Assembly (NCBI RefSeq): GCF_015477835.1
Contig: NZ_JADLQN010000001.1
Span: forward strand, 2,604,001 to 2,668,000
Length of the DNA stretch: 64,000 bases
Direction of reading: 5' to 3'
From: Nocardia higoensis
GTDB taxonomy: Bacteria > Actinomycetota > Actinomycetes > Mycobacteriales > Mycobacteriaceae
This document shows positions 1 to 8,939 of this stretch, piece by piece (position 1 is the stretch's first letter; each line of letters starts with the position of its first letter). Below the pieces are notes generated by a model that saw only the letters and a list, made by a program, of their open reading frames with translations, did no database searches and was not told the origin of the DNA. Both the position numbers and the translations under genes were made by a program.

Positions 1-1143
1 GCCTCCCTCGAGGAGCACCGCCCCAAGGGTGTGGTCGGCGTGATCGCGCCCTGGAACTTCCCGTTCGCGCTGGCGCTCTCGGATGCCGTCGCCGCGTTGA
101 TCGCCGGCAATGCGGTAGTGCTCAAGCCGGACAACAAGACCGCGCTGTGCGCGCTGTTCGGCGTGGAGCTGCTGCACCGCGCGGGACTGCCGGAGGGGCT
201 GTTCGAGGTGGTCTGCGGCGAGGGCCCCGACATCGGCGGCGACCTGGTCGACAACAGCGACTTCGTCATGTTCACCGGCTCGACCGCCACCGGCAGGCTG
301 ATCGGCGAACGGGCCGGGCGCAATCTCATCGGATGCAGCCTCGAACTCGGCGGCAAGAACCCGCTGATCGTGCTCGACGACGCCGATCTGGACGCGGTGG
401 TGCCGGGCGCGGTGTTCGCGACGTTCGCCAATTCCGGGCAGGCCTGCATGCACATCGAACGCATCTACGTCCACGACCGCTGCTACGACGAGTTCCTGCG
501 CCGGTTCGTCGATGCCGCCGCCGATCTCGGTACGAAGGCCGGGGCGAGTTACGACTACACCCCGGAATTCGGATCGCTGATCTCCCCCGAACACCTGGCT
601 CGAGTGTCGGCGCATGTGGACGAGGCGCGAGCCGCGGGCGCGACGGTGCACACCGGCGGCCGGGCTCGCCCCGACATCGGCCCGGCGTTCTACGAGCCGA
701 CCGTGCTCACCGATGTCCCCCCGCATGTCGCCCACGCCACCACCGAGACCTTCGGGCCGGTCGTCACCGTCTACCGGGTCGGCTCCGAACAGGAGGCGAT
801 CAACCGAGCCAACGCCACCGACTACGGACTCAACGCGAGCGTGTGGAGCTCGGATCGGCGCAGGGCGCTGCGGGTGGCGCGGCGACTGGAGGCCGGGAAC
901 ATCAATGTCAACGACGGGTTCGTCACCAGCTACTCCTCCAAGGCGACACCCTCGGGCGGGGTGAAGCAGTCCGGTATCGGGGCCAGGCACGGCGATCAAG
1001 GACTGCTCAAATACACCGACACGATCAATGTCGGCGTACTGAAGAGCCAGGTGATCACCGCTCGCGCGAAGTTGGCCTACGACAAGCAGATCGCCTCCAC
1101 TCTGGCCACCCTGCGGATCATGCGCCGCACCCGGCTGCGCTGA
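1..1143 (+). CDS. gabD2: Succinate-semialdehyde dehydrogenase, 5'-truncated by the window edge
   Basis: NAD(P)-dependent aldehyde dehydrogenase, most likely oxidising succinic semialdehyde to succinate at the end of the GABA shunt or the alpha-ketoglutarate decarboxylase bypass. The frame is open from base 1, so about the first 130 residues lie outside the window. Visible ALDH features are the cofactor-binding PWNFP segment, FTGSTATG, the catalytic Glu in LELGGKNP (codon 343-345) and the nucleophilic Cys in NSGQACM (codon 445-447). The wording of these motifs is close to mycobacterial GabD2, which is the basis for the symbol. It ends with a basic tail (MRRTRLR). The GPx-like gene follows after 67 bp on the same strand. 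Family assignment is certain; substrate is inferred. Confidence 0.85.
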   Translation, partial: ASLEEHRPKGVVGVIAPWNFPFALALSDAVAALIAGNAVVLKPDNKTALCALFGVELLHRAGLPEGLFEVVCGEGPDIGGDLVDNSDFVMFTGSTATGRLIGERAGRNLIGCSLELGGKNPLIVLDDADLDAVVPGAVFATFANSGQACMHIERIYVHDRCYDEFLRRFVDAAADLGTKAGASYDYTPEFGSLISPEHLARVSAHVDEARAAGATVHTGGRARPDIGPAFYEPTVLTDVPPHVAHATTETFGPVVTVYRVGSEQEAINRANATDYGLNASVWSSDRRRALRVARRLEAGNINVNDGFVTSYSSKATPSGGVKQSGIGARHGDQGLLKYTDTINVGVLKSQVITARAKLAYDKQIASTLATLRIMRRTRLR

Positions 1144-1210
1144 TACCGTGACGCCGGAGCGGGTACGAACACACTCGACCCGCATCGGCACGACTCGAGG
1201 AGCGACACGA

Positions 1211-1696
1211 GTGAGCATTCGCGACATCACGCTGCGGACCCTCTCCGGCGAACAGACCACGCTGGCCGAACTGGCGGGTGACAAGGCGGTACTGGTGGTC
1301 AATGTCGCCTCGAAGTGCGGTCTGACGCCCCAGTACACCGGTCTGGTGGAACTGCAGCGCACCTACGGCGACCGTGGATTCACCGTGGTGGGCGTGCCGT
1401 GCAACCAGTTCATGGGCCAGGAGCCGGGCACCGCCGAGGAGATCGAGCAGTTCTGCTCCACCACCTACGGCGTGGACTTCCCGCTGCTGGAGAAGACCGA
1501 TGTCAACGGCGAGAACCGGCACCCGCTCTACGCGGAGCTCACCCAGACCGCCGACGCCGAGGGCGGCGTGGGCGATATCCAGTGGAACTTCGAGAAATTC
1601 CTCGTCGACCGCGACGGCAAGGTGGCCGGGCGATTCCGTCCGCGCACCGAGCCGAACGATCCCGCGATCGTCGCGGCCATCGAGAGCGCGCTGTAG
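1211..1696 (+). CDS. Glutathione-peroxidase-family thiol peroxidase
   Basis: Cys-type member of the GPx family (161 aa, normal length) that should reduce hydrogen peroxide or organic hydroperoxides. The peroxidatic Cys36 is in VASKCG, with Asn65-Gln66 (PCNQF) and Trp125-Asn126 (WNFEKF) supplying the rest of the catalytic tetrad. Cys82 (FCSTTYG) is where thioredoxin-dependent family members keep their resolving Cys, so electrons probably come from thioredoxin; actinomycetes of this type make mycothiol, not glutathione. The GTG at 1211 is chosen because AGGAG lies about 8 bp upstream and family homology begins there; the frame is open further up without homology. Confidence 0.88.
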   Translation: MSIRDITLRTLSGEQTTLAELAGDKAVLVVNVASKCGLTPQYTGLVELQRTYGDRGFTVVGVPCNQFMGQEPGTAEEIEQFCSTTYGVDFPLLEKTDVNGENRHPLYAELTQTADAEGGVGDIQWNFEKFLVDRDGKVAGRFRPRTEPNDPAIVAAIESAL

Positions 1697-1714
1697 GGGG
1701 CCTCGGCCGAGCGA

Positions 1715-3022
1715 TCACTTGTCCTTGTCTTTGTCCTTGCCTTTGTCTTTGCCCTTGTCCCCGTTGCCGGGGCCGTCCGTCGGGGCGACGCCGGACGACG
1801 GGACAACCGACGGCGGGGCGGTGACGGCGGCCGGGCCGGACTGCGGGATGGAGGTCTGCGGGGACGGCGGGCTGGGCGTCGACTGATCGCGCGTGAGGAC
1901 CAGGACGATCACGACCAGCAGAACCGATACGGCCGCCGCCACCGCCATGATCACCCCCGCGGGCGGACGTGACGGCGGCGAGCCCGGCGGGATGTAGGCG
2001 CCCGCAAGCGTTTCGCTGTGCCCTGGTCCCATCGGAAGCGTTTCGCTGTACCGAGCGGCGGACGGCAGCGATCCCGGATCGGCGAACGGCATCCGGGCGG
2101 CCGGTGCCGGCGGCACCCGCGTGGCCGACCCGCCCTGCCGATCCAGCACAGGCGAGTGCGGGGCGGGCAAGACCGCGTGGGCCTGCGACGGGGCGGTGAG
2201 GGCCCGCCGGGCGGCCTCGGCGAACTCGGCGCAGCTGTCGAAGCGGTCCCGCGGTTGCTTCGCCATGGCCCGGGCCAGTACCCCGTCGAGCGCCACGGGC
2301 ACGTCGGAATGCCGCCCGGAGGCGGAAGGCGGCGGGTCGTGCAGGTGACCGGAGATGATCCCCACCGGGTTGTCGGCCGGGAACGGAAGACCTCCGGTGA
2401 CCAATCGGAACAGCGAGCAGGCCAGCGAGTACTGATCACTGCGGTGGTCCAGCCGCGCACCGGAAAGCTGCTCGGGCGAGGCGAAAGCCAGGGTCGCGGT
2501 GAAGGTACCGGTCCGGGTGAGCGCGGCGGAATCCTCTTGCGGCCGGGCGATGCCGAAATCGGAGAGGTACACCCGCTCGTCCGCACCGGCTTCGCCGGGC
2601 TCGAGCAGAATGTTGGCGGGCTTCACATCCCGATGCAACACCCCGCGCGCGTGCGCGAAATCCAGTGCCTTCGCCGTCTCGCCGACGATCCGCACCGCTC
2701 GCCACGGCGGCATCGCGGCGCGGTCGATCGAGGCCGCGTCCGAGCCGTCGATGTAGCGCATGGAGATCCACAGTTGCTCGCCCTGCACGCCGCGGTCGTA
2801 GACCCCGACGATGTTCGGGTGGTCGAGCCGGGCGACCAGCTCGGCCTCCCGCTCGAACCGCGCGCGGATCTCGGCGTTGTAGAACATTTCCCGGTCGAGC
2901 AGCTTCAACGCCGTCCACCGGGGAAGCCGGGGATGGCGAGCCAGGTACACCGCGCCCATGCCACCTCTGCCGAGCAGCCGCTCGACGGTGTACCCGGCGA
3001 AAACCGCTCCGTGTTCGAGCAC
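1715..3022 (-). CDS. Transmembrane Ser/Thr protein kinase (PknB-like), first of three
   Basis: Hanks-type kinase of about 435 aa. From the GTG at 3022 the kinase core shows GRGGMG, the ATP lysine in TALKLL (K40), HRDVKPAN (catalytic D132), DFG (D155) and a Thr-rich activation loop (TRTGTFTATLAFASPEQL). A Pro-rich juxtamembrane stretch leads to one membrane helix (GVIMAVAAAVSVLLVVIV), leaving a short extracellular tail that ends in a Gly-Asp-Lys repeat. The start is uncertain: an in-frame GTG at 3049 overlaps the upstream kinase, while 3022 lies 2 bp after its stop and gives the same N-terminus (VLxxGxxFAGY) as the two paralogues. It is probably translationally coupled to the gene at 3025-4800. 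Confidence 0.9.
   Translation of the reverse strand: MLEHGAVFAGYTVERLLGRGGMGAVYLARHPRLPRWTALKLLDREMFYNAEIRARFEREAELVARLDHPNIVGVYDRGVQGEQLWISMRYIDGSDAASIDRAAMPPWRAVRIVGETAKALDFAHARGVLHRDVKPANILLEPGEAGADERVYLSDFGIARPQEDSAALTRTGTFTATLAFASPEQLSGARLDHRSDQYSLACSLFRLVTGGLPFPADNPVGIISGHLHDPPPSASGRHSDVPVALDGVLARAMAKQPRDRFDSCAEFAEAARRALTAPSQAHAVLPAPHSPVLDRQGGSATRVPPAPAARMPFADPGSLPSAARYSETLPMGPGHSETLAGAYIPPGSPPSRPPAGVIMAVAAAVSVLLVVIVLVLTRDQSTPSPPSPQTSIPQSGPAAVTAPPSVVPSSGVAPTDGPGNGDKGKDKGKDKDKDK
1719..1758. repeat. Hexanucleotide repeat encoding the Lys/Asp-rich kinase tail
   Basis: About six degenerate copies of a 6-bp unit (CTTGTC / TTTGTC type) encode, on the minus strand, the C-terminal repeat GDKGKDKGKDKDKDK of the kinase at 1715-3022. 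The repeat keeps frame, so copy-number change would lengthen or shorten the charged extracellular tail without breaking the gene. Confidence 0.8.
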
Positions 3023-3024
3023 GG

Positions 3025-4800
3025 TCAGTTCAGCGGGGCCGAACGCCACCAGCGCAACACCTCGTCGATGCTACCGACGATGCCGTCGGTGTACATCAGG
3101 AACTGCGCGCGGTCCGGATCGCCGGTGAAGACGGTGACCATCTTCGGCCCGCTGTTGTCGAACTTGTAGTTGGTGTAGGACTGGCCACCGTTGGTATCGG
3201 TCGACTGCACCGCGTCCGACGGCAGGTTTCGCAGCGCCGCTTGCGCGTCTTCCGGCGAGTCGTAGGCGTAGATGGTGAAGAACGGGTCGGCGTTGTCGCC
3301 ACCGCCGAAGCAGTCCCATTGATGGACCCAGTCGCCGAAGTCCGGGGTGCCGTCGGTCGGGATCGACGGGCGATCGTAGCTGTAGGAACCACAGGTCGCA
3401 CCGTTGTAGCCGACGTCACCGTCTTCGTTGTCGGGCACCATGCGGGGGAACTCCCGGCTGATGGCATCGCTGTCGGCGACGATCGGCGTCGCCGACATCG
3501 TCGTGCTCGGGCTCGTGCTCGTCCTGTCGTCGGCGGCCGGATCTCCGCCGCCGGAGGCCAGCACACCGACAATCCCCAACCCGACCAGCAGCAACACCAC
3601 GACACCGACGGCGATGGCGACGATCAACCCGGTATTGGACTTGCCGCCCGGCTTGCCCGGCGGCGTCGGCGGACGTCCACCGTTACCGGCGAAGCCGTAG
3701 GTCCCCGGCGGGGTGTACGGCGGGGCCTGGCCGCCCTGCTGCGCCATGGCCGCGGTCGCCGTCTGCCCGGCGTGGTTGACCATCGTCGGCCCGCCGGTCA
3801 TGGCCTGCGGGCCGCTGGTCATCGGTCCCTGCGCGAATTGCTGATACGGCGCGCCGGTCAGCTGCCCGCCGGTCATCGAACCGGCCATCTGGTGCGGCCC
3901 CGAGGAGATCGGGTACTGCGGGCCGGTCCCCTGGGGTCCCGGCGTCAACGGCAGCGCGGGCGAACTCTGGCCGTCCAGCGCTGCCTGCGCGGCGGCGGCG
4001 AACTCCGAGCAGGAGGCGAAGCGATCCTCCGGCCGCTTGGCCATCGCCTTGGCCAGCACCGCGTCCAGCGCGTAGGGCAGGCCGGGACGCACGCTGCTGA
4101 GCGCGGGCGGCGGGGTCTGCAGATGTCCCTGGATCACCTGGGCGGGATTGGTCGCCGCGAACGGGCCGCTGCCGGTGAACAACCAGAACATCGTGCAGGC
4201 CAGCGAGTACTGGTCGCTGCGCCCGTCGAGGCTCGCACCGGTCAGCTGCTCGGGCGAGGCATAGGCCAGGGTCGCGGTGAAAGTGCCGGTCTGGGTGAGA
4301 TGGCCGGTGTCGTCGCGCAGGCGGGCGATGCCGAAGTCGGTGAGGTAGACGCGTTCGCCGCGGCCGCCGCCGGAACGAGCCAGCAGGATGTTGGCGGGCT
4401 TCACGTCCCGATGCAGCACACCCATGCTGTGCGCGTAGTCGAGCGCGTCGGCGGTCTCCTTGATGATCTGCACCGCGCGCGCGGGCGGCAGCGTCTTCGG
4501 ATCCACCGAGGCGGCATCGACCCCGTCGATGTACTGCATCGAGATCCACAGCTGCTCGTCTTCGATGCCGCGGTCGTAGACGGTGACGATATTGGGGTGG
4601 TCGAGCCGGGCGACCAGATCCGCCTCCCTTTCGAACCGCGCCCGCACCTCCTTGTCGTCGAACATCTCCCGGTTCAACAGCTTCAGCGCTGTCATTCGCG
4701 GCAGCCGCGGATGTTTTGCCAGGTAGACCGATCCCATGCCACCGCGGCCGAGTTGCCGCTCGATGACATAGCCGGCGAAGACCTCACCGCTGGCCAGCAT
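3025..4800 (-). CDS. Transmembrane Ser/Thr protein kinase with extracellular domain, second of three
   Basis: Hanks-type kinase of 591 aa. The ATG at 4800 has GGAG 6 bp upstream and is preferred over an upstream in-frame start at 4851. Kinase motifs are GRGGMG, K40 (TALKLL), HRDVKPAN (D132), DFG (D155) and the activation loop TQTGTFTATLAYASPEQL. After about residue 280 comes a Pro/Gly/Met-rich linker, then a membrane helix near residues 395-420 (GLIVAIAVGVVVLLLVG), then about 165 extracellular residues. The outer domain has two cysteines (ATCGSY, WDCFGG) that could form a disulphide, and resembles a small sensor domain of no family I can name. Neighbouring kinases share about the same catalytic sequence, pointing to local duplication. 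Confidence 0.92.
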   Translation of the reverse strand: MLASGEVFAGYVIERQLGRGGMGSVYLAKHPRLPRMTALKLLNREMFDDKEVRARFEREADLVARLDHPNIVTVYDRGIEDEQLWISMQYIDGVDAASVDPKTLPPARAVQIIKETADALDYAHSMGVLHRDVKPANILLARSGGGRGERVYLTDFGIARLRDDTGHLTQTGTFTATLAYASPEQLTGASLDGRSDQYSLACTMFWLFTGSGPFAATNPAQVIQGHLQTPPPALSSVRPGLPYALDAVLAKAMAKRPEDRFASCSEFAAAAQAALDGQSSPALPLTPGPQGTGPQYPISSGPHQMAGSMTGGQLTGAPYQQFAQGPMTSGPQAMTGGPTMVNHAGQTATAAMAQQGGQAPPYTPPGTYGFAGNGGRPPTPPGKPGGKSNTGLIVAIAVGVVVLLLVGLGIVGVLASGGGDPAADDRTSTSPSTTMSATPIVADSDAISREFPRMVPDNEDGDVGYNGATCGSYSYDRPSIPTDGTPDFGDWVHQWDCFGGGDNADPFFTIYAYDSPEDAQAALRNLPSDAVQSTDTNGGQSYTNYKFDNSGPKMVTVFTGDPDRAQFLMYTDGIVGSIDEVLRWWRSAPLN

Positions 4801-4905
4801 GTCTGCTCCAATTCTCGCCCGCACCGGGACCCGCCGGGGGACGTTAAGCATGAGAAATCATCGAAACCATAGCAGTCGTCGCATGCGCCGAATGCCATCG
4901 AAGTA

Positions 4906-6621
4906 CTACGGCGGAGGTCGTCCTTCCCCGTCCGCGGCGCCGCTTGCTCCGCCGTTGCCCGCGGGGGCGGGACGCCCGCGCCGGACGCGGTCCGGCAGGG
5001 CGATCACGATCGGACGCGGAGTGCGTCCGGAGGCGCGCCCCGGGGGACCCGAGGCAGGCCGATCCGCCGCGGGCGATCCGGCGGCAGGCGGCTGGGCGGG
5101 GTGCGGCGGCCCGGTCGGTGGGCGCGGCGGAACCGGCCCGGACGCACCCTGGTGATACGGACGCGCGAGATCCACCGCGCCCGGCGATGCGGGGAACGGG
5201 GTGGTCGGCGGCAACCCGGGCGCGGTCTGATGCGACCCCGGCTGCGATGACTGTCCCTGGGCTCCGCCGGCATTCGGATATCCCGGGTGGCTCTGCGGAT
5301 TACTCGCGGGCGATCCGGTGACGGCTCTGCCCGCGCCGCTCGCCGGAGGCGGGCCGAACGGCGGGGACGCGCGTCCGGTGCCGGGCCTGTTCGGGTACCC
5401 GGCCGGGAGGCGGCGCGCGCCGGGCGTGGGATAGGGCCCATAGGTCGCCGGGTAGGACGGGTTGGCCGGATTCGACGCCGGGAAGGGCGGATTCGACGCC
5501 GGGAAGGGCGGATTCGCGCCGGGCCGCGGCCCGCTCACCGGATACGGCGGGTTCGTGCCGGTACGCGGCCCGGCGGGGGAAGGCCCGTGTGCCGTGGGGT
5601 ACGGATTCCCGGCCGGATGCGGATTTCCCGGGTACGGCGCCGTGGGGTACGGCCCGTTCGGCGCCGCCGACGGCGCGGCGGAGTACCCCGTGGGCCGGTA
5701 GCCGTGATTCGGCTGCGCCGGACCGGGCGGGTAGCCGGTGGGCCCGGCGTGGGGCGCGTACGGCTGGGGCGGGGCCGTCGGCGCACGCCCGGCCGTCAGC
5801 GCCTGCCGGGCGGCGACGGCGAACTCGGTGCAGCTATCGAACCGGTCGGCGGGATTCTTGGCCATCGCCTTGGCCAGGACGGCGTCGAGCCGCGGCGGCA
5901 GGGCGGGCCGGGTGGCGCGCACCGACGGCGGGGGGCTGTAGAGGTGATCGTGGATCACCTTGGCCGGGTTGCCGTCGGGGAACGGCGCCGAGCCGGTCAG
6001 CAGCCAGTACAGCGTGCAGCCCAGTGAGTACTGGTCGGCGCGGTGATCGAGGGGACGCCCGCCGAGTTGCTCGGGAGCGGCGTAGGCCAGGGTGGCGGTG
6101 ATGGTGTCGCCGGAGGCCAGTGTGGTGTCGGAATCACGCACCCCGGCGATGCCGAAATCGGTGAGCAGCACCCGTTCCGGATGACCGATCGGCGCCTTGG
6201 CCAGCAGGATGTTCGCCGGTTTGATGTCGCGGTGCAGCACACCGTTGGCGTGCGCGAAATCCAGTGCGGCGCCGACCTCGGCGATGATCTGCACGGCGCG
6301 GGCCGGGGCGAGCACATCGACATCGACAGCGGCGGCGTCGGACCCGGAGATGAACTGCATCGAGATCCACAGCTGGTCGTCCTCGGCCCCGCGGTCGTAG
6401 ACGGTGACGATATTGGGGTGGTCGAGCTGGGCGACCAGGTCGGCCTCCCGCTCGAATCGGCCTCTGATCTCGGCATCGGTGTAGAGCTCGCGGGCCAGCA
6501 GCTTCAGCGCGGTCAGGCGCGGCAGGCGCGGATGCCTGGCCAGGTACACCGTGCCCATGCCACCCTTGCCCAGCACACGTTTGATCTCGTAGCCGGCGAA
6601 GGTTTCGCCGATCTGCAACAC
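4906..6621 (-). CDS. Ser/Thr protein kinase with long Pro-rich tail and no membrane helix, third of three
   Basis: Hanks-type kinase of about 571 aa. It has GKGGMG, K40 (TALKLL), HRDIKPAN (D132), DFG (D155) and the activation loop ASGDTITATLAYAAPEQL. Residues beyond about 285 are a low-complexity Pro/Gly/Ala/Tyr/Asn tail with short repeats (NPPFPAS) and no hydrophobic stretch long enough to cross a membrane, unlike its two neighbours, so it should be cytosolic or a scaffold. Three in-frame starts compete (TTG 6642, GTG 6633, GTG 6621); 6621 fits best because GTGAGG lies 6 bp upstream and the N-terminus then matches the paralogues. The 105 bp before the next kinase hold no clear promoter. Confidence 0.9.
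   Translation of the reverse strand: MLQIGETFAGYEIKRVLGKGGMGTVYLARHPRLPRLTALKLLARELYTDAEIRGRFEREADLVAQLDHPNIVTVYDRGAEDDQLWISMQFISGSDAAAVDVDVLAPARAVQIIAEVGAALDFAHANGVLHRDIKPANILLAKAPIGHPERVLLTDFGIAGVRDSDTTLASGDTITATLAYAAPEQLGGRPLDHRADQYSLGCTLYWLLTGSAPFPDGNPAKVIHDHLYSPPPSVRATRPALPPRLDAVLAKAMAKNPADRFDSCTEFAVAARQALTAGRAPTAPPQPYAPHAGPTGYPPGPAQPNHGYRPTGYSAAPSAAPNGPYPTAPYPGNPHPAGNPYPTAHGPSPAGPRTGTNPPYPVSGPRPGANPPFPASNPPFPASNPANPSYPATYGPYPTPGARRLPAGYPNRPGTGRASPPFGPPPASGAGRAVTGSPASNPQSHPGYPNAGGAQGQSSQPGSHQTAPGLPPTTPFPASPGAVDLARPYHQGASGPVPPRPPTGPPHPAQPPAAGSPAADRPASGPPGRASGRTPRPIVIALPDRVRRGRPAPAGNGGASGAADGEGRPPP
5469..5510. repeat. Two exact 21-bp tandem repeats in the kinase Pro-rich tail
   Basis: Two identical 21-bp units (5469-5489 and 5490-5510), followed by a partial third, encode the repeated peptide NPPFPAS on the minus strand inside the kinase tail. 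In-frame unit length means copy-number change alters tail length only. Confidence 0.85.
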
Positions 6622-6822
6622 GGTGATCCTCACCCCCTCCAAACCGATATCCGCGCGACCACGATCGGCCCGACCTCCTACCGATGTATCTCTCCGGAGC
6701 CCGCCGGTGCAACAGTGGCCTGTCTTCCCGCGCCGATCTTCCTAGCATTGTCGGTCATGGGGGCGTTGCGCGCGCATGGTCCGTCGGGATCGACGGCAGG
6801 GTCGGATGTCGGCCCCACTCGT

Positions 6823-6835
6823 TAGGCTGTGGGCA
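6823..6835 (+). promoter_or_regulatory. Putative leaderless promoter (-10 TAGGCT, 6 bp before ATG)
   Basis: TAGGCT at 6823-6828 fits the TANNNT -10 element of actinobacterial SigA promoters, and the ATG at 6835 falls where transcription would begin. No ribosome-binding site precedes the ATG. The same arrangement recurs at five other genes in this window. Confidence 0.55.
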
Positions 6836-7605
6836 TGCGCATCGGAGCACACGTCCGGCTCGACGACGACCCCATCGGCTTCGGCAAGAAGCTGGGCGCC
6901 GACGTCATCCAGATGTTCGTCGTCGACCCGCAGAGCTGGGACAAACCCGTCCCGCATCCGCGTGCCGAGGAGATCCTGGCCAGCCCGATCGAGGTTGTGG
7001 TGCACTCCTCCTATCAGATCAACGTGGCCAGTACGAACAACCGGCTGCGCATGCCCTCGCGCAACGCGGTCGCCCAGCAGGCGAAGGCCGCCGCGGATCT
7101 GGGTGCGTTCGGGCTCGTGGTGCACGGCGGTCACGTCCGCTCCGACGCCGAGATCGACGCAGGAATCGACAACTGGCGCAAGCTGTTCGAGCGCCAGCAG
7201 GACAAGGGCGGCTTCGCGGTGCCGATCCTGATCGAGAACACCGCGGGCGGCAACCACGCGATGGCCAGGCACTTCGACATGATCTCCCGGCTGTGGGAGG
7301 CGGTCGGCGACTACGGCGCGGGCTTCTGCCTCGACACCTGCCACGCCTGGGCGGGCGGTGAGGATCTGGTCGGCGTGGTCGACCGGATCAAAGCCATCAC
7401 CGGCCGTATCGACCTGGTGCATCTGAACTCCTCGCGCGACGCGTTCGACTCCGGCGCCGACCGGCACGCGAACTTCGCCGACGGCACCATCGACCCGCAG
7501 TTGCTGGCCGAGGTGTGCCGTACCGCGGGCGCCCCGGTGGTGCTGGAGACCCCCGCCGACGGTGTCGCCGAGGACCTGGCCTACCTGCGTGAGCACGTCG
7601 GCTGA
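6835..7605 (+). CDS. Endonuclease IV-like TIM-barrel protein (AP endonuclease family 2)
   Basis: 256-residue protein resembling endonuclease IV (Nfo/End), which cleaves abasic sites during base-excision repair using a trinuclear zinc centre. Candidate metal ligands sit in the usual order: His in VVHSSYQIN, His in VVHGGH, Glu in LIENTAGG, Asp/His in CLDTCHAW, His in LVHLNSS, His in DRHANF and Glu in VLETPAD. The ATG at 6835 is chosen because it sits 6 bp after a -10 element; a GTG at 6829 is also in frame. Divergent from the kinase cluster across 213 bp. Confidence in the family is high; the specific activity is inferred. Confidence 0.88.
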   Translation: MRIGAHVRLDDDPIGFGKKLGADVIQMFVVDPQSWDKPVPHPRAEEILASPIEVVVHSSYQINVASTNNRLRMPSRNAVAQQAKAAADLGAFGLVVHGGHVRSDAEIDAGIDNWRKLFERQQDKGGFAVPILIENTAGGNHAMARHFDMISRLWEAVGDYGAGFCLDTCHAWAGGEDLVGVVDRIKAITGRIDLVHLNSSRDAFDSGADRHANFADGTIDPQLLAEVCRTAGAPVVLETPADGVAEDLAYLREHVG

Positions 7606-7909
7606 CCGCGCGGGCCCGGCACGCGGTTGCACCGGGCTGGACCCACGCCGATCGAGTCGATGGTCCACACTGGTGGGCATGATGAGCAAGGCAGGCAATG
7701 CCGCAGCCGTGGTCACCGGCCACAGTGCGTCGAGGGCACATGAGGCGTAGGCGCGAAGAGGGCAGGCGACCGATCGGCCGCGACCGATGGGAGTCGCGCG
7801 CCCCGGGTCACGCCAGGCCGACGATCAATCCGAACCCCGCGGGCGCGAATCAGAAACCGTGGGGCGGTGTGATGTGCGTTCCTCCGCAGGCCAGGGAGGA
7901 CCGTCCACG
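7606..7909. other. Intergenic region with nothing recognisable apart from a ribosome-binding site
   Basis: 304 bp between two plus-strand genes. A GGGAGGA ribosome-binding site for the next gene sits at about 7894-7900. Open frames here (for example a 23-codon frame from 7680) have no ribosome-binding site or recognisable sequence. I see no convincing hairpin terminator or operator. Confidence 0.5.
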
Positions 7910-8881
7910 ATGCTGATCAGCGGCAGCGGTTCGGCCTCCCGTTCGGCGGCGCTGCGCGGAGCCACCCTCCGGGATGTGACCCTGCGCGACGGGCTCCAGC
8001 TCACCGGCAAACCCCTGCCGCTCGAGCGCAAGATCGAGATCGCGCGCACGCTGCTCGAACTCGGAGTGCCCGAACTCGAGATCGGGTCGATGGCGCGCCC
8101 GGACCTGGTGCCGCCGATGGCCGACACCCTGGCCCTGGTCGAGGCGCTGACCCCGGAGGAGCTGTCCCGCTGCTGGGTGTGGGTGGCCACGCCCCGGCAC
8201 GTGGAGAAGGCGGCCGCGGCCGGTGTACGGAATTTCCAGTACTGCTTCTCGGTGTCCGACGCGCACAATCGCGCCAATATCGGCCGCGACACCGAAGCGA
8301 GCGTCGCGGCCATGCCCGAGGCGGTGCGACTGACCCGGTCCGTGGACGGGCGCATCCAGTTGTGCCTGGCCACCAGCTTCACCTGCCCCTTCGACGGCGA
8401 CGTCGATCCGGAGCGGGTGGTCTCGATCGCCTGCGATCCGCGTACCGACGGCGCCGTGGACGTGGTCGTCGCCGACACTCTCGGCCAGGCCCATCCCGGT
8501 CAGGTGCACGCGCTGATCGCCGCGATCAGGGACAACTCGCCGCATCGGCGGATCGTCTTCCACGGTCACGACACGTGGGGCATGGGTGTGGCCAATACGC
8601 TCGCCGCGATCGACGCGGGCGCGAGCATGGTCGACGGGTCGCTCGGCGGGTTGGGCGGATGCCCCTTCGCGCCGGGAGCCAGCGGCAACACCTCCAGCGA
8701 GGACATCCTGTTCGCCACCCGACCGGATTGGCTCACGCCCGCGGCGCTGGCCACCCTGGTCGATCTGTCCGAGCGGCTGCTCACCGATCTCGGGGAGCCG
8801 AATCGTTCACGCACCGCCCAGGGCGTGCGCACCGAGTCGACGCCGTTCTCCTGGACCGCCGCGGTCGCCCGGGGGAACTGA
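7910..8881 (+). CDS. Hydroxymethylglutaryl-CoA lyase-like enzyme (DRE-TIM metallolyase)
   Basis: 323-aa enzyme of the HMG-CoA lyase family, expected to split 3-hydroxy-3-methylglutaryl-CoA into acetyl-CoA and acetoacetate at the end of leucine breakdown. It shows the DRE-TIM metal/substrate loop TLRDGLQ (R26-D27), a His pair in FHGHDTWG for the divalent metal, and the lyase signature GGLGGCPFAPGASGN with the catalytic Cys. The ATG at 7910 follows GGGAGGA by 9 bp; the frame is open further upstream but without homology. No leucine-pathway partners adjoin it, so a related acyl-CoA lyase substrate cannot be excluded. Confidence 0.85.
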   Translation: MLISGSGSASRSAALRGATLRDVTLRDGLQLTGKPLPLERKIEIARTLLELGVPELEIGSMARPDLVPPMADTLALVEALTPEELSRCWVWVATPRHVEKAAAAGVRNFQYCFSVSDAHNRANIGRDTEASVAAMPEAVRLTRSVDGRIQLCLATSFTCPFDGDVDPERVVSIACDPRTDGAVDVVVADTLGQAHPGQVHALIAAIRDNSPHRRIVFHGHDTWGMGVANTLAAIDAGASMVDGSLGGLGGCPFAPGASGNTSSEDILFATRPDWLTPAALATLVDLSERLLTDLGEPNRSRTAQGVRTESTPFSWTAAVARGN

Positions 8882-8939
8882 ACCGCCGAACCGAATCGCG
8901 TGTGACCGGGCGGGTACCCCGGGGTACCGCGGCCACCTC

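Noticed and set aside
2665..4872. Long plus-strand open frame opposite the kinases
   Set aside because: Arg/Gly/Ala-rich translation with no family features; it is the antisense of two certain kinase genes in GC-rich DNA.
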